DNA of 41,666 bases, from assembly GCA_002868945.1 (NCBI GenBank), contig PKTX01000024.1, positions 1 through 41,666 on the forward strand. The letters run 5' to 3'. The notes below the pieces were generated by a model. It worked only from the letters and a program-made list of their open reading frames with translations, was not told the origin of the DNA and made no database searches. Below are positions 6,901-15,749 of the stretch, piece by piece (position 1 is the first letter of the stretch; each line of letters opens with the position of its first letter). Source of the DNA: Desulfobulbaceae bacterium (lineage in GTDB: Bacteria > Desulfobacterota > Desulfobulbia > Desulfobulbales > SURF-16). The position numbers were made by a program, and so were the translations under genes.

Positions 6901-9117
6901 CTTGGCTGAGGGTCTGACGCTGCCCTTGCCCCGTTCCTGGTAGAGGGCCTTGAACAGGGCGCTGCTCTCCTGGTTTCTGAAAATATCCTCAATGTCGAGG
7001 GGATAGGTTGTCTGCCAGAAGTCCTGCGCCGCCAGGGCGGGCGGCTCGGCCTGCTCTTCCATGCCGAGCAGGTCATTGATGGTGACAAGCAGGATTTGGG
7101 CGCGGCTTTTGGCCAACAGAAGCTGCAGGGCCATGATCAGGGCCTGATCCATGGAGGGGATGGCCGCCGGATCCAGGGGATGATGGTCGGACAGCAGGTT
7201 TGCATGTTCCAGGTTGATCAGAAAATGGGCACGGTTTGCCCCCCGGGCGATAATGGCCTTTTCCTTTTGGCTGTCATCGGCAAAAAGATGTTCGGCGGAT
7301 TTGACGGCAATATCATGGCCGTTCCAGAAGCCTTTTACGGTGAGAAGAAAGGGCGCTGAAGAGTAAAGCAGGCTCTGGGGCAAAATGGCGGTGCTATCGG
7401 GCCAGCCTTCCTGCTCGCCGCTTCCCTGGAAAAAAGAGTGGCTGGTAAATATTTTTCTCTCCCGCACTTTTTTCTGTTGAGCGGGTGGCAGCAGCTCCAG
7501 GGTATCGGCAATAACCAGGCAGCGGTTGCGATGGCTCTCCAGGGCGATAATACCGATAATGTCGGCAAAGGGCAGCTCGGCCCCGAGGGTTAGGTCTTTA
7601 TTGGCGGCGGCCAGATTGAAGTAGGTGGTCTGATAGTCGGCCAGCGATCTGATCAGCAGGGCGCCGCTGTAGCGCATGGCATGTTGGAGGCCGCGGATAA
7701 GGGGCTGGTAGCACAGTTGCCTGAGGCCGGGGCCGCAGAGGGGCGGCAGGCCTACAGCCGGGTCAATATCGGTGTCGCCATGGGGCTGTGGCGCCACCAC
7801 AGCCCCATGCAACTGCGCCTTCTGATAGTACCATGACTCAAAACCGTTGGCATGGCAGGTGTAGGGGAACTCACCGATCAGGCCCAGCTTGAGGCTCAGC
7901 TCCATGGAGCGCCGGCCAATGGTGGCCAGCTGCAGGTCGGCCTGCCACTGGACATAGTGATAATATTCGATCTCATGGCTGTGCTGCGCGGCAAAATCGG
8001 CTAGGGCCGGGGAGTCAAGATCCTGAAACTCGGCCGGCCAGCTGCGCCAGTCTGTCTCGCTGGATTGTTCGGCCGCCATTTTTTTGTAGAGGACGGCAAA
8101 GATGCCAAAGTGGCGCAGGGTGGCGCCGCCCCGTTTCTGGAAATCACGAAATTCGCTCCCCCTGGCTGTTTCCGGATTGAGATGATTGTTGGAAAAATGG
8201 TCCCAGAGCTTACCGAGAACCTCCGTCTTGATCTGACGGATGGCCTCATAGTCGATCTGCGCGGCATCCTTGAGCATGGCCAGCCGGGCCTGAAATTCGG
8301 CGTCATGATTGATTTCGTTGAGCAGGTTCCACTCCGAGAAGTCGGCCATGGCCTCAATGTCGATATACAGTTCGTTGAGCAGGGTTCGGCAGGAGGGACT
8401 GTATGGATTGGGCGGTCTCTGCGGCTCTGCCAGGCAGGCATGCAGCGGTGCGGTGTGCAGGGTGCCGGCGCCTGCCGCGGCACTGTGGTTGATGATTTTT
8501 AACAGGTCGGAGAAATCGCCAATCCCCCAATTGCTCCGCGAGCGTACGGCGTGCAGGTGGGCACTCAGGCCCCAGATGCGATTGTCGTTGTTGAGTCCGG
8601 GCGGTACATAGCAGTGGGGCGGGGTGACAATAAGCAGCAGTTCCCCCTGGGGCTCTGCGGTTTCCGGTTTATCTTTTCGTGTTACTCGCAGGTGATGATA
8701 GCCCCTGGCCAGTTCGATATCGAGGGCCAGCAGCAGGTGTAGAGGATCATCTCCATTGGTCGGAGCATGGGGCAACAGGTCGCTGGGGCTAAAGGTGCCC
8801 CGGTGTTCATGGCCCTGTTCTTCAGTCAGGGTCCAGACATAGTGTTGCCGGTCATCCCTGGCAAGGCGCAGTGGGATGCGCAGAGGTATTTCTTTTTCCT
8901 GCACAACCAGGACCGGTTCAACAAGGCGGCGGTCCTGCTTTTTTTCAAGATCGGCAAGAAGAGTCTCAGGCTCGGGTCGCGGTGGCACATCAGTTTGCTG
9001 TCGGCAACAGAGGGCGGCCAGAAAATCGGTCAAGACGGCAGCCTCCCTGTGCCGAAGGGCGCTGTCGTCCAGGCTGATACCGTAGTGGGCGGCTATCTTC
9101 TGCCAGGCGTTCTTCAC
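3946..9117 (-). CDS. treY: malto-oligosyltrehalose synthase (TreY) fused to an N-terminal, apparently inactive MalQ-like domain
   Basis: This is a 1723-residue fusion. Residues ~181-600 align with GH77 4-alpha-glucanotransferase (WGLSAHLHAVRSRSNWGIGD, NPYSPSCR, ALESHRNRCLVI). At the three places where MalQ has its catalytic Asp, Glu and Asp (RIDH, GEDLG and THDLPT contexts), this protein reads LIRS (R490), IADTL (D538) and APFLLT (F590), so the domain should not catalyse. Residues ~750-1700 are GH13 TreY, which isomerises the reducing-end linkage of malto-oligosaccharides to give maltooligosyltrehalose. Its catalytic residues are present: D1085 in GLRIDHPDGLYDP, E1132 in VVVEKIL and D1374 in STHDSKRNED. 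TreY alone is usually 700-950 residues. It starts with GTG, and GTGA overlaps the treZ stop, so the two are translationally coupled. The MalQ-like part may bind glucan or hold TreY in place (inference). Confidence 0.9.
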   Translation of the reverse strand: MKNAWQKIAAHYGISLDDSALRHREAAVLTDFLAALCCRQQTDVPPRPEPETLLADLEKKQDRRLVEPVLVVQEKEIPLRIPLRLARDDRQHYVWTLTEEQGHEHRGTFSPSDLLPHAPTNGDDPLHLLLALDIELARGYHHLRVTRKDKPETAEPQGELLLIVTPPHCYVPPGLNNDNRIWGLSAHLHAVRSRSNWGIGDFSDLLKIINHSAAAGAGTLHTAPLHACLAEPQRPPNPYSPSCRTLLNELYIDIEAMADFSEWNLLNEINHDAEFQARLAMLKDAAQIDYEAIRQIKTEVLGKLWDHFSNNHLNPETARGSEFRDFQKRGGATLRHFGIFAVLYKKMAAEQSSETDWRSWPAEFQDLDSPALADFAAQHSHEIEYYHYVQWQADLQLATIGRRSMELSLKLGLIGEFPYTCHANGFESWYYQKAQLHGAVVAPQPHGDTDIDPAVGLPPLCGPGLRQLCYQPLIRGLQHAMRYSGALLIRSLADYQTTYFNLAAANKDLTLGAELPFADIIGIIALESHRNRCLVIADTLELLPPAQQKKVRERKIFTSHSFFQGSGEQEGWPDSTAILPQSLLYSSAPFLLTVKGFWNGHDIAVKSAEHLFADDSQKEKAIIARGANRAHFLINLEHANLLSDHHPLDPAAIPSMDQALIMALQLLLAKSRAQILLVTINDLLGMEEQAEPPALAAQDFWQTTYPLDIEDIFRNQESSALFKALYQERGKGSVRPSAKGPDPHKRFDFKVPRSFYRLQLHKGFSFQQATAIIPYLSSLGISHCYISPILAARPGSSHGYDIINHAAINPELGNREDFEAFLAALEQHDMALILDIVPNHMGVGSDNHWWMDVLENGRASRYAHFFDINWQPQQVELSNRLLVPFLGDYYGKVLEGGLLSLSFQESSGTFVVTYYDHIFPIDPRTYPLVLSHDLHRLEERLGPEHHGFQELQNLIEAFAYLPAAVETSSDKMQTRRRHKEVNKRLLARLCREIPEVRQFIEENLILFNGVSGEPASFDMLHNLLEEQSYRLAYWRVAADEINYRRFFDINDLAGLRMEEAEVFRQTHGLILDLVNTGKLDGLRIDHPDGLYDPHHYFCRLQSAASGEAPAEDDSCLLKPTEPTTPGLYVVVEKILADFEHICPEWPVSGSTGYDFANLVNGLFVNSAAEEELSAAYQHFTGDETGFEELVYQSKKKIIRSSLAGELNVLASLIYRLAQGDRITRDFTFNRLRDGLIEIVCFFPVYRTYISSGRISKHDRRYIDWAAAAAKKSRQMDDTDVLDFITAVLLLETRGKEVDAERHLDFVMKFQQYTGPVMAKGLEDTSFYRYNRLLSLNEVGGEPRRFGLSMAAFHRTNQDRMHHWPHSMITTSTHDSKRNEDVRARINLLSEMAPQWQERVSSWRRANESLKSHLEGGPAPSAQDEYAFYQNLLGAWPLHEMDRQERERFTVRMQEAMLKASREAKVDTSWIDADAEYEEALQRFIAEVLAEPTSPFMTDFVDQQQTIAWFGMLNALSQVFLKLTAPGIPDIYQGNEIWRFCLVDPDNRRPVDFRKRQEMLFAMLARINAAESSPHDLQQELLANLSDGRAKLYTIAQTLHLRNRQPETFSHGTYIPLEVIGSKARHICAFARKRNNRAIIVVAPRFCQTLLAGRQALPLGLEVWDDTTITLPPQLAGMEFDTIFAQSAAGKPMQDDKGPALPVARLLHSWPLALLQGTTTTPPS

Positions 9118-11000
9118 GTTCCTGCACCCCCATTCTTCTCCACGAGCCAGATGATGCTCTTGGCCGGTATCTCTGTCGGGAGCCAGGTTGCAGCCGCCTC
9201 ACCACTCTCCCGATATATGACGGTGTGCGATGCATACGGGGCAGTGGCCGCGGCCTGCCCGGCAAAATTAAAAATCAGGGTGAGCCTCGCCTGGTCGGCC
9301 AGCGGCCACCAGGCCTGCAGGGTCTGCTCCGCCAAGACCGTAAAAGTCGCCTGCCCGTGGACGATGGTGCCGAGGCGAGGGACAATGTGACGGCGGCGCA
9401 GCTCCAGGAGTTTTTTGTAGAAAGAGAGAAAGGCATGGTTCTCTTCATTCCAGGCCTGTTGCCAGGCAAGCTTTGACTCTGAAAAGGTCGCAGCGGCATT
9501 CGGGTCAGGGATATTGCTGCGATTCTGCGGCGAGCTGAACTGGCTGAATTTGTCAAATTCCCTTCTGCGTCCCTCGGTGACCTGGGAGGCCAATGGTTCA
9601 CTGAAATTGCAGAAGAAGTAAAAAGGGGTGCGGGCCGCGAATTCCTCGCCCATAAAGAGCAGCGGCGGTGAAGGCGCCAGCAGGGTGAGGGCGATGACGA
9701 GTTTCAGGTCCGCCGGTTCACAGAGACTGATGAGCCTTTCACCCAAGGCCCGGTTGCCGATCTGATCATGATTCTGCAGGAAGTTGATAAAGGCCAGGGG
9801 CGGCAGGTGGGCGCTGGCCTGGCCGCGCCTCTCCCCGTCTCTATAGATCGATTTCTCGCCCTGGTAGGCAAAGCCCTCGGTGAGGCAGCGGCCGAGATGA
9901 TGAATGGAGTGGTCACTGTAATCAACGTAGTAGCCTTCATTCTCGCCGGTTAGCAGGGTGTGGCAGGCATGATGAAAATCATCGTTCCACTGGGCCGTGA
10001 AAAAGCGCGGCCTGCCCTCATTCTCCCGGCTCAGATAGCGGCTGATATTATCTTCATTCTCCAGAATGAGATGGATATGGCGCCCGGTCCCTGGTCCCTG
10101 CCGGACAGTGGCGGCGATTTCCTCAAGAATGTCGGGGTGACTCTGGTCAAAGATGGCGTGGACGGCATCCAGGCGCAGGCCGTCGACATGAAACTCCTCC
10201 AGCCAGTAGAGGACATTGGCAATATAAAAGTCGCGCACCGTACCACTGTGGTGCCCGGCAAAGTTGATGGCCGCCCCCCATGGCGTCTTGAATTTCTCCG
10301 TGAAAAAGGCGTCTCTGGCATAGGCGTACAGGTAATTGCCCTCCGGGCCGAAATGATTATAGACCACATCAAGAAAAACCATGAGGCCGCGCCCATGGGC
10401 GGCATCGATCAACTCCTTGAGTTCGCTTGGCGTGCCGTACTGATTGGCGGGGGCAAAGAGGAGCGCCCCGTCGTAGCCCCAGTTGAAGCGACCGGGGAAT
10501 TGACAGATAGGCATCAGTTCAAGGGCGGTGACGCCCAGTTCCACGAGATGGTCCAGGCGTTTGCCAAGGCCGGTAAAGGTGCCGGCCGCAGAAAAGGTCC
10601 CCACATGCGCCTCATAGATGACCGCCTCCGGCCAGGGTCGGCCCTGCCAGGCCTCATCATGCCAGCAAAATTCGTCGGGATCGCAGATGACGCTGGGGCC
10701 GTGAATATCGTCGGCCTGATAGCGGCTGGCCGGATCAGGCACATGTAACTCTTGGTCAATAATAAAGTGATAGAGATCGCCGGCGGCGGCGGTCTGGTGA
10801 TGGAGGCTGAACCAGCCCCCTGCCAGGCGTGACATGGCAACGATCTGGTGCCGGTTGTCTGATGTGAGGTGCAGGTTGAGGTCGACTCGGCGGGCGGCAG
10901 GGGCCCACAGACGAAAAAGGGTGCCACCGTCAGGCTGGAGAGAGGCGCCGAATTGCTGAGGCGAAACTGGGGCGGTGCTGTTGTGCGGAGACAGGGCCAT
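9114..11000 (-). CDS. treZ: malto-oligosyltrehalose trehalohydrolase (TreZ)
   Basis: The protein has 628 residues and is GH13. It releases free trehalose from the maltooligosyltrehalose made by TreY. The N-terminal ~115 residues form the CBM48/E-set domain (GTLFRLWAPAARRVDL). The barrel follows with VIYEAHVGTFSAAGTFTGL, FNWGYDGALLFAP, VFLDVVYNHFGPEGNYL, the nucleophile in HVDGLRLDAVHAI (D278), the acid/base in LILENEDN (E314 by position) and the third carboxylate in FLQNHDQIGNRA (D412). The family often has an AE-D/S motif at the acid/base site, so ENEDN is a small variation. The start ATG has an AGAGGA stretch about 8 nt upstream. It is the first gene of the operon and overlaps the TreY fusion by 4 nt, which fits the two enzymes acting in sequence on glycogen-derived chains. 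Confidence 0.93.
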   Translation of the reverse strand: MALSPHNSTAPVSPQQFGASLQPDGGTLFRLWAPAARRVDLNLHLTSDNRHQIVAMSRLAGGWFSLHHQTAAAGDLYHFIIDQELHVPDPASRYQADDIHGPSVICDPDEFCWHDEAWQGRPWPEAVIYEAHVGTFSAAGTFTGLGKRLDHLVELGVTALELMPICQFPGRFNWGYDGALLFAPANQYGTPSELKELIDAAHGRGLMVFLDVVYNHFGPEGNYLYAYARDAFFTEKFKTPWGAAINFAGHHSGTVRDFYIANVLYWLEEFHVDGLRLDAVHAIFDQSHPDILEEIAATVRQGPGTGRHIHLILENEDNISRYLSRENEGRPRFFTAQWNDDFHHACHTLLTGENEGYYVDYSDHSIHHLGRCLTEGFAYQGEKSIYRDGERRGQASAHLPPLAFINFLQNHDQIGNRALGERLISLCEPADLKLVIALTLLAPSPPLLFMGEEFAARTPFYFFCNFSEPLASQVTEGRRREFDKFSQFSSPQNRSNIPDPNAAATFSESKLAWQQAWNEENHAFLSFYKKLLELRRRHIVPRLGTIVHGQATFTVLAEQTLQAWWPLADQARLTLIFNFAGQAAATAPYASHTVIYRESGEAAATWLPTEIPAKSIIWLVEKNGGAGT

Positions 11001-11543
11001 GCCTTTTATCCTCTGCCCGGTTTTTCGGGGTATGCTCCGGAGCGGCGAAAGGGGGGGCGGGCCGCACTTTCGCCTCGGCGAGCGGCGCTCGTGTCCTTTT
11101 TAAGGGGCTGTTAAAGTCTTTGCCTGGAGTTGCCATGCCGCCACGGCTCTGTTGCTGCCGGAGCACCCTGCCCACTTTACACCGGAGGCTCACTCCTGAT
11201 GGTATGTCGGAGGATTTGGCGAAGTCAAGATATATGATCGCTGCGGACCGGCGCACCGCAATTCTGCTTGTTTAAAAGGGCGGTGCCCCGAACCATCTGG
11301 TCAGCGCCCGGCTGCTTTCTCCCCGGTGGTTCGCCATTTTCTGGAGAGCAGTCATAAATTTCTGGTCATTTTTTTTGGGGGGTGTATAGGTGAGATGAGA
11401 AATTTCAGCTTCCTGTTTTGCTGAAATTGCAAGCTATTAAGACGGTTGGTTGATTGTCTGAGGTATGGCCATATGGTTTTGGCAATAAATTTGCATCAAT
11501 TTTAGGCAATGCTTTGATCTTTCAACCAGTCAGGAGATATTTC
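11001..11543. other. divergent spacer between treZ and the 48-aa ORF
   Basis: I see no convincing gene in this spacer. It holds a possible treZ promoter (see separate entry) and a clean hairpin AATTTCAGC / GCTGAAATT with a 10-nt loop at 11401-11428. A phrase AGGGGCTGTTAA near 11103 recurs near 34868. The region between the two has a T-rich stretch followed by G-rich sequence at 11370-11385. Confidence 0.5.
11199..11228 (-). promoter_or_regulatory. possible promoter of the trehalose operon
   Basis: On the minus strand, TTGACT (-35, 11223-11228) is followed after 18 bp by TACCAT (-10, 11199-11204), about 200 nt upstream of the treZ start. The match is five of six and four of six bases to the sigma-70 consensus, so the support is modest. 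Confidence 0.3.
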
Positions 11544-11690
11544 ATGTCATTACGTGAGGCCTTGAAAATCTTGATGCTCAGTCCTGTTTACTTTCGTCTT
11601 GATCTTAAGACCAGAAGAGGTCTGCTTGAGGATTTTATCAGCCGTCATGGTAGTGTACCCCTCTCTCACGTTAAGGATCAGCAGAACTGA
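11544..11690 (+). CDS. 48-residue hypothetical protein
   Basis: This short frame reads MSLREALKILMLSPVYFRLD at its start and continues with Lys/Arg-rich and acidic residues (KTRRGLLEDFISRHG). I do not recognise the family. The support is a good AGGAG ribosome binding site 8 nt before the ATG and a sensible amphipathic composition with one possible helix. The open frame extends 30 codons further upstream, but that part has no ribosome binding site and looks non-coding. It points away from treZ, and a small hairpin lies about 115 nt upstream. It may be a small cytosolic protein, and the chance that it is not translated is real. Confidence 0.45.
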   Translation: MSLREALKILMLSPVYFRLDLKTRRGLLEDFISRHGSVPLSHVKDQQN

Positions 11691-11864
11691 TTTCAGCGCG
11701 ACAGGACGCCCCAGTGCGGCTGCTGTTCCTTCTTTCATCTCCCCATCACTTTCTTTTCCGTGCCGGCCGAAGAATGTCATGCCCGCAGGGCCTCTTTTTT
11801 GTACAATGTTGGCTCAGCGCATTTTTTAGCCCAATTCTAAAGGTATGCCATTCACGGAGGCCCC

Positions 11865-13403
11865 ATGAAGATTTGTTCAGCCGCCCAGAGCCGTTTTTTG
11901 GACCAGACCACCATAGCGGGGAATCATCTGAGCGGTCTGGAGCTGATGGAGAACGCCGGCCGCGGCACGGTAGCGCTGATGCTCGATTATTATGGAGACT
12001 GTAAGGAGCGGCGCGTCGCTGTTTTTGCCGGTCCGGGCAATAATGGCGGTGATGGTTTTGTCGTGGCCCGCCATCTCCATGAGCTTGGCGCCGAGGTGAG
12101 CGTCTTCCTGCTGGTAAATCCCGACAGGGTAGGCGGCGATGCCGCCCAAAATCTGCAGCGTCTGCCTGCCGAGATTGTTGTCAGGCCCCTGCTGGATCAG
12201 GAGGCCGTTGACAGCCTGTCGCTGCAGGTTGATATTATCGTCGATGCCCTGCTCGGCACCGGGTTGACCAGAGAGGTAACCGGTCTCTTTGCCCGACTCA
12301 TTGACCGTATCAACAGAAGCGGGGTGCCGGTGGTGGCCGTGGATATTCCTTCAGGTCTTGATGCCGATTCCGGCGTTTTGTGGGGCTGCTGCCTCAAGGC
12401 TGATCTCACCGCCACCTATGGTGTGGCGAAGACCGGCCTTGTCCAGTATCCAGGCGCCGATTATGTCGGGCGGCTGGAGGTGGTTGATATCGGCATCCCG
12501 GCCGAGGTGCTGGAACGGGCCGCCATCACAAGCTCTTACCTGACCGAGGAGGTGGCGACCGACCTCTTGCCGCAGCGGCAGAATAACGCCCATAAGGGCA
12601 GTCATGGCCATATCCTTGTTCTGGCAGGTTCCAGGGGTAAGACCGGTGCGGCTGTGTTGGCCGCTCATGGCGCCCTGCGCAGCGGTGTCGGGCTGGTTTC
12701 CCTCTGTGTGCCGGAGGGCTTGAACACCATTTTTGAGGGCCTTTGTCTGGAAGCCATGACCATCCCGTTGCGGGGGCTGGCCGGTCATGCCCTGACAAAC
12801 AGCGATTTTGGCGAGATCGTGCGGGCTGCCGTGGGCAAGAGGTGTCTGGTGGTGGGGCCCGGTCTCGGCCTGGCGCCCGGCACCGTTGCTCTGGTGAATC
12901 AGGTGGTGCGGGAGCTTGAGCAGCCCCTGGTCCTGGACGCCGATGCCTTGAATGGCCTGGAGCTGGCCGGTCTGACCGGCAGCGGCGCGGACAGGGTGCG
13001 GGTTCTCACCCCTCACCCCGGTGAAATGGCGCGATTGACGGGTCTTACCACCCAAGAGGTCCAGAACAGACGTCTGCAGGTGGCTGGTTATTTTGCCCGG
13101 CAGTATGGTGTTGTTGTCGTTCTTAAGGGCGCGGCCACGGTTGTTGCCGGTCCGGATGGCGAGCTGGCGGTGAATTCCACCGGTAATCATGGCATGGGCA
13201 CCGGCGGCATGGGCGATGTTCTGAGCGGTGTTATTGCCGGTCTGCTGGCCCAGCAGGTCGACCCTTTTCAGGCCGCCTGTCTGGCTGTATACAGCCATGG
13301 TCGGGCCGGCGATCTGCTCATGGCGCAAGGCTCCTATGGCTACCTGGCCTCTGAACTGGCCGCCATGCTGCCCCGGGTCTGGGCCGAGCTGCACTCTGCT
13401 TAG
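11865..13403 (+). CDS. nnrD: bifunctional NAD(P)H-hydrate epimerase / ADP-dependent dehydratase
   Basis: The protein has 512 residues and is a fusion of NnrE and NnrD (YjeF type) that repairs hydrated NADH and NADPH in the cytosol. The N-terminal YjeF_N half (about 1-215) has FAGPGNNGGDGFVVARHL and the VVAVDIPSGLDADSG loop. The C-terminal ribokinase-like half (about 230-510) has HILVLAGSRGKTGAAVLAAHG, CLVVGPGLG, VLDADALN, LTPHPGEMARLTG and the GTGGMGDVLSGVIAGLLAQ catalytic region. Length matches the E. coli fusion (about 515). GGAGG precedes the ATG at suitable distance. It stands alone between treZ and pabBC, convergent with pabBC, with 58 nt between the two stop codons. Confidence 0.93.
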   Translation: MKICSAAQSRFLDQTTIAGNHLSGLELMENAGRGTVALMLDYYGDCKERRVAVFAGPGNNGGDGFVVARHLHELGAEVSVFLLVNPDRVGGDAAQNLQRLPAEIVVRPLLDQEAVDSLSLQVDIIVDALLGTGLTREVTGLFARLIDRINRSGVPVVAVDIPSGLDADSGVLWGCCLKADLTATYGVAKTGLVQYPGADYVGRLEVVDIGIPAEVLERAAITSSYLTEEVATDLLPQRQNNAHKGSHGHILVLAGSRGKTGAAVLAAHGALRSGVGLVSLCVPEGLNTIFEGLCLEAMTIPLRGLAGHALTNSDFGEIVRAAVGKRCLVVGPGLGLAPGTVALVNQVVRELEQPLVLDADALNGLELAGLTGSGADRVRVLTPHPGEMARLTGLTTQEVQNRRLQVAGYFARQYGVVVVLKGAATVVAGPDGELAVNSTGNHGMGTGGMGDVLSGVIAGLLAQQVDPFQAACLAVYSHGRAGDLLMAQGSYGYLASELAAMLPRVWAELHSA

Positions 13404-13461
13404 GAACTGTTCTGCCGGCAGATCCTCAAATGGCCATGAGATTTGCGGGCCGCTGCGCTAC

Positions 13462-15405
13462 TTAAGGAGTGTTGCCAAGTTCCACCGGCACCAGGCCCCG
13501 CACCGAGTTGCCCAGGTAGAGGGTGACCCCTTTGGCGTTCAGGTCGGCCGGCTGCAGGCGTTTTTCCTTGACCTGCTCCGGAAAGATTTCCAGCAGATAG
13601 CGGCGCAAGACACCGGGGAGCAGACCGGCAGTCAGCGGTGGCGTAAAGAAGATGCCGTCTCTTTCGATAAAGAGATTGGTGATGGCGCCCTCGCTCACTT
13701 CGCCCTGCTCATTGGTGAAGATATAATCAAGATAGCCCTGTTGATCGGCCTCCTGCCAGAGCTGATTGTAGAGTTGTCTGTGGGTGGTCTTGTGATAGAG
13801 AAAGGTGTCGGCTGAACTGGTGGTCTGCTCGGCCAGGCGCGCTTTGGCCCGGGGGGGCTGGGGGCCGGGCGGCGGCAGGGTGCGATAGAGCGGTGCCGGA
13901 CAAGGGCTGTGACTGAGGGTGATTTCCCCCTGGCGATCCATGAGCAGACGCACCCGGTAATGTTCGCCGGCAAACATGTCGTCTGCATACGCTGCCAGCC
14001 GGTCATGCAGCTCTTGGCGCTGCATGGCATAGCCGAAATAGCCGGCCGAGGCCTGCAGTCGATCCAGGTGATACTCCAGCAGCCAATAGCCTTCGTTCGG
14101 TGCCCAGAGGATGGTCTCGATGAGCTGGAAGTCGTGGCGCGGTTTTCTTAAGAAATCTGCCTTCAGGCAACATTCCCGCCACTCATTGCCGGGTTCGGAG
14201 TCAGCAACAATACCCGAGCCGATGCCCATTTCCGCCCTGCCCCTGTCAAGCACCACGGTACGGATAGGCACGTTGAACTGGGCATCGCCGTTTGGCGCAA
14301 GGTAGCCGATGGCACCGGTGTAGACCCCGCGTGGGCCATTTTCCAGCTCATGGATGATTTCCATGGTGCGAATCTTGGGCGCCCCGGTGACCGATCCGCA
14401 GGGAAAGAGGGCGGCAAAGAGATCGGAGAGGGCCAGGTGGTCCGGCGTTTCGCCGCGTATGGTGGAGGTCATCTGCAGCAGCGACTCATAGGTCTCCACA
14501 TCAAAGAGGGAGGTGACTGTAACCGAACCCATGGTGGCCAGCCGACCCAGATCATTGCGCAGCAGATCAACGATCATGACGTTTTCCGCCCTGTTTTTCC
14601 GGTCGTTATGCAGAGCAGTCGCCAGCTCGGCGTCCTCTTGGAGTGAGCGGCCCCGGCGACTGGTGCCCTTCATGGGCCGCACCATGCAGCAGGTGCCCTG
14701 TTTGCGGAAAAAAAGCTCCGGCGAAAAGGAGAGAATACGGCGCTGACCACGGCCGAGATAGGCGCCGTAGCTCACCAGTTGGTTGCGGCGCAACTGCATA
14801 TAAAGGGCGTCGGCGCTGCCGCTATAGTCAAAGAGGAGCTTCAGGGTATAGTTGACCTGGTAGGTGTCGCCTGCGGCAATATATGATTTGATTCGGGCGA
14901 TATTCTCTTCATAGTCAGACTGGTTCTGGCTGAGGCGGATATTGCTGATCCGGCCCGGCTGCGGTGCTGCTACCGGCTGCAGCTCCACGGGTCTGTTCCA
15001 CTGGCCGGTCTGGTGATCAAAGATGGTTGGCCGGCCATAGACGCCGAGCTCTGCCACGATGGTGTCCGCGCTTGGCTGCAGGCGGCGGAGGCGCGCCTCC
15101 AGTCCCAGGCCGAATTCATAGGCAAACCAGCCGGCCAGGTAAAACCCCTGGTCGAGTTTTTCCTGACATTTTGCCAGAAAGACGTTGCTATCGTCTGCGG
15201 CCCGGCATTGCAGGTACTCCACCGGTTTGCTGAACAGCAAGCTGGTGCTGTTGTCCGGGCTGATCTTGGCGGTCTCCAGAAAGACAAAGTCATTGCCCAG
15301 ATCGGCCAGCAGCGCGGCGATTTCAGCTTGGGAGAAGGGGCGATTGCAGTGAGGGGTCATTTCAGAGGACAGCTCTGCTCTGCGGCATGGAGGTGAATGT
15401 GACAT
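13462..15405 (-). CDS. pabB: aminodeoxychorismate synthase component I fused to aminodeoxychorismate lyase (PabBC)
   Basis: The 647-residue fusion carries two steps of p-aminobenzoate synthesis for folate. About residues 20-390 are the chorismate-utilising PabB part, with SYIAAGDTYQVNYT, RPMKGTSRRGRS, AENVMIVDLLRNDLGR and CGSVTGAPKIRTMEIIHELE. From about residue 400 the PLP-dependent lyase PabC follows. It has its lysine in FLYHKTTHRQLYN and the EVSEGAITNLF and PPLTAGLLPGVLR motifs. The glutamine amidotransferase PabA is not present in this window and must come from elsewhere. The start is uncertain, because neither the first ATG nor the one 15 codons later has a strong ribosome binding site. 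It is a single gene convergent with the NAD(P)HX repair gene. Confidence 0.92.
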   Translation of the reverse strand: MSHSPPCRRAELSSEMTPHCNRPFSQAEIAALLADLGNDFVFLETAKISPDNSTSLLFSKPVEYLQCRAADDSNVFLAKCQEKLDQGFYLAGWFAYEFGLGLEARLRRLQPSADTIVAELGVYGRPTIFDHQTGQWNRPVELQPVAAPQPGRISNIRLSQNQSDYEENIARIKSYIAAGDTYQVNYTLKLLFDYSGSADALYMQLRRNQLVSYGAYLGRGQRRILSFSPELFFRKQGTCCMVRPMKGTSRRGRSLQEDAELATALHNDRKNRAENVMIVDLLRNDLGRLATMGSVTVTSLFDVETYESLLQMTSTIRGETPDHLALSDLFAALFPCGSVTGAPKIRTMEIIHELENGPRGVYTGAIGYLAPNGDAQFNVPIRTVVLDRGRAEMGIGSGIVADSEPGNEWRECCLKADFLRKPRHDFQLIETILWAPNEGYWLLEYHLDRLQASAGYFGYAMQRQELHDRLAAYADDMFAGEHYRVRLLMDRQGEITLSHSPCPAPLYRTLPPPGPQPPRAKARLAEQTTSSADTFLYHKTTHRQLYNQLWQEADQQGYLDYIFTNEQGEVSEGAITNLFIERDGIFFTPPLTAGLLPGVLRRYLLEIFPEQVKEKRLQPADLNAKGVTLYLGNSVRGLVPVELGNTP

Positions 15406-15749
15406 GGTTCAGGCAAAAAAAGGCAGAGGGATGGGCCCCTTGCCTGGCTTGCTAATCTACACATGGATCTTGAAAAAAGCAAATAATGTCCGGCCGATCT
15501 TGCCGGCAGGCGCCGTCTTGCTCAGGAGCTTCATTTTTTTGAACACTCCCTGCTTCCTAAAAAAATATCGTAGAATACAGGACGTTAAACTGCTACCATT
15601 GGTAGGTATAAGTACCCGGTTTGCTGCGGTGCCAAAATTGTGGCAAGAATGGCCGGAATATTTTATAAGGACCATGTAAGAAAAATGTCTGTTTAGCTTT
15701 GTGCCCACGATAAGGGGATCACCCCTTGTTTACTTTTTTAATTATTGAA
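15406..15749. other. spacer upstream of pabBC
   Basis: I see no supported gene here. A short perfect hairpin AAGGGG-ATCA-CCCCTT lies near 15712-15726 with T-rich sequence after it, possibly a weak terminator or part of the flank of the inserted repeat that follows. A frame of about 90 codons runs from 15404 but has no ribosome binding site and no recognisable content. Confidence 0.4.

Noticed and set aside
11454-11543. 30-codon N-terminal extension of the 48-aa ORF
   Set aside because: No ribosome binding site and composition unlike coding sequence; the inner ATG has a strong site.
15404-15679. 91-codon ORF in the spacer upstream of pabBC
   Set aside because: No ribosome binding site and no recognisable protein features.
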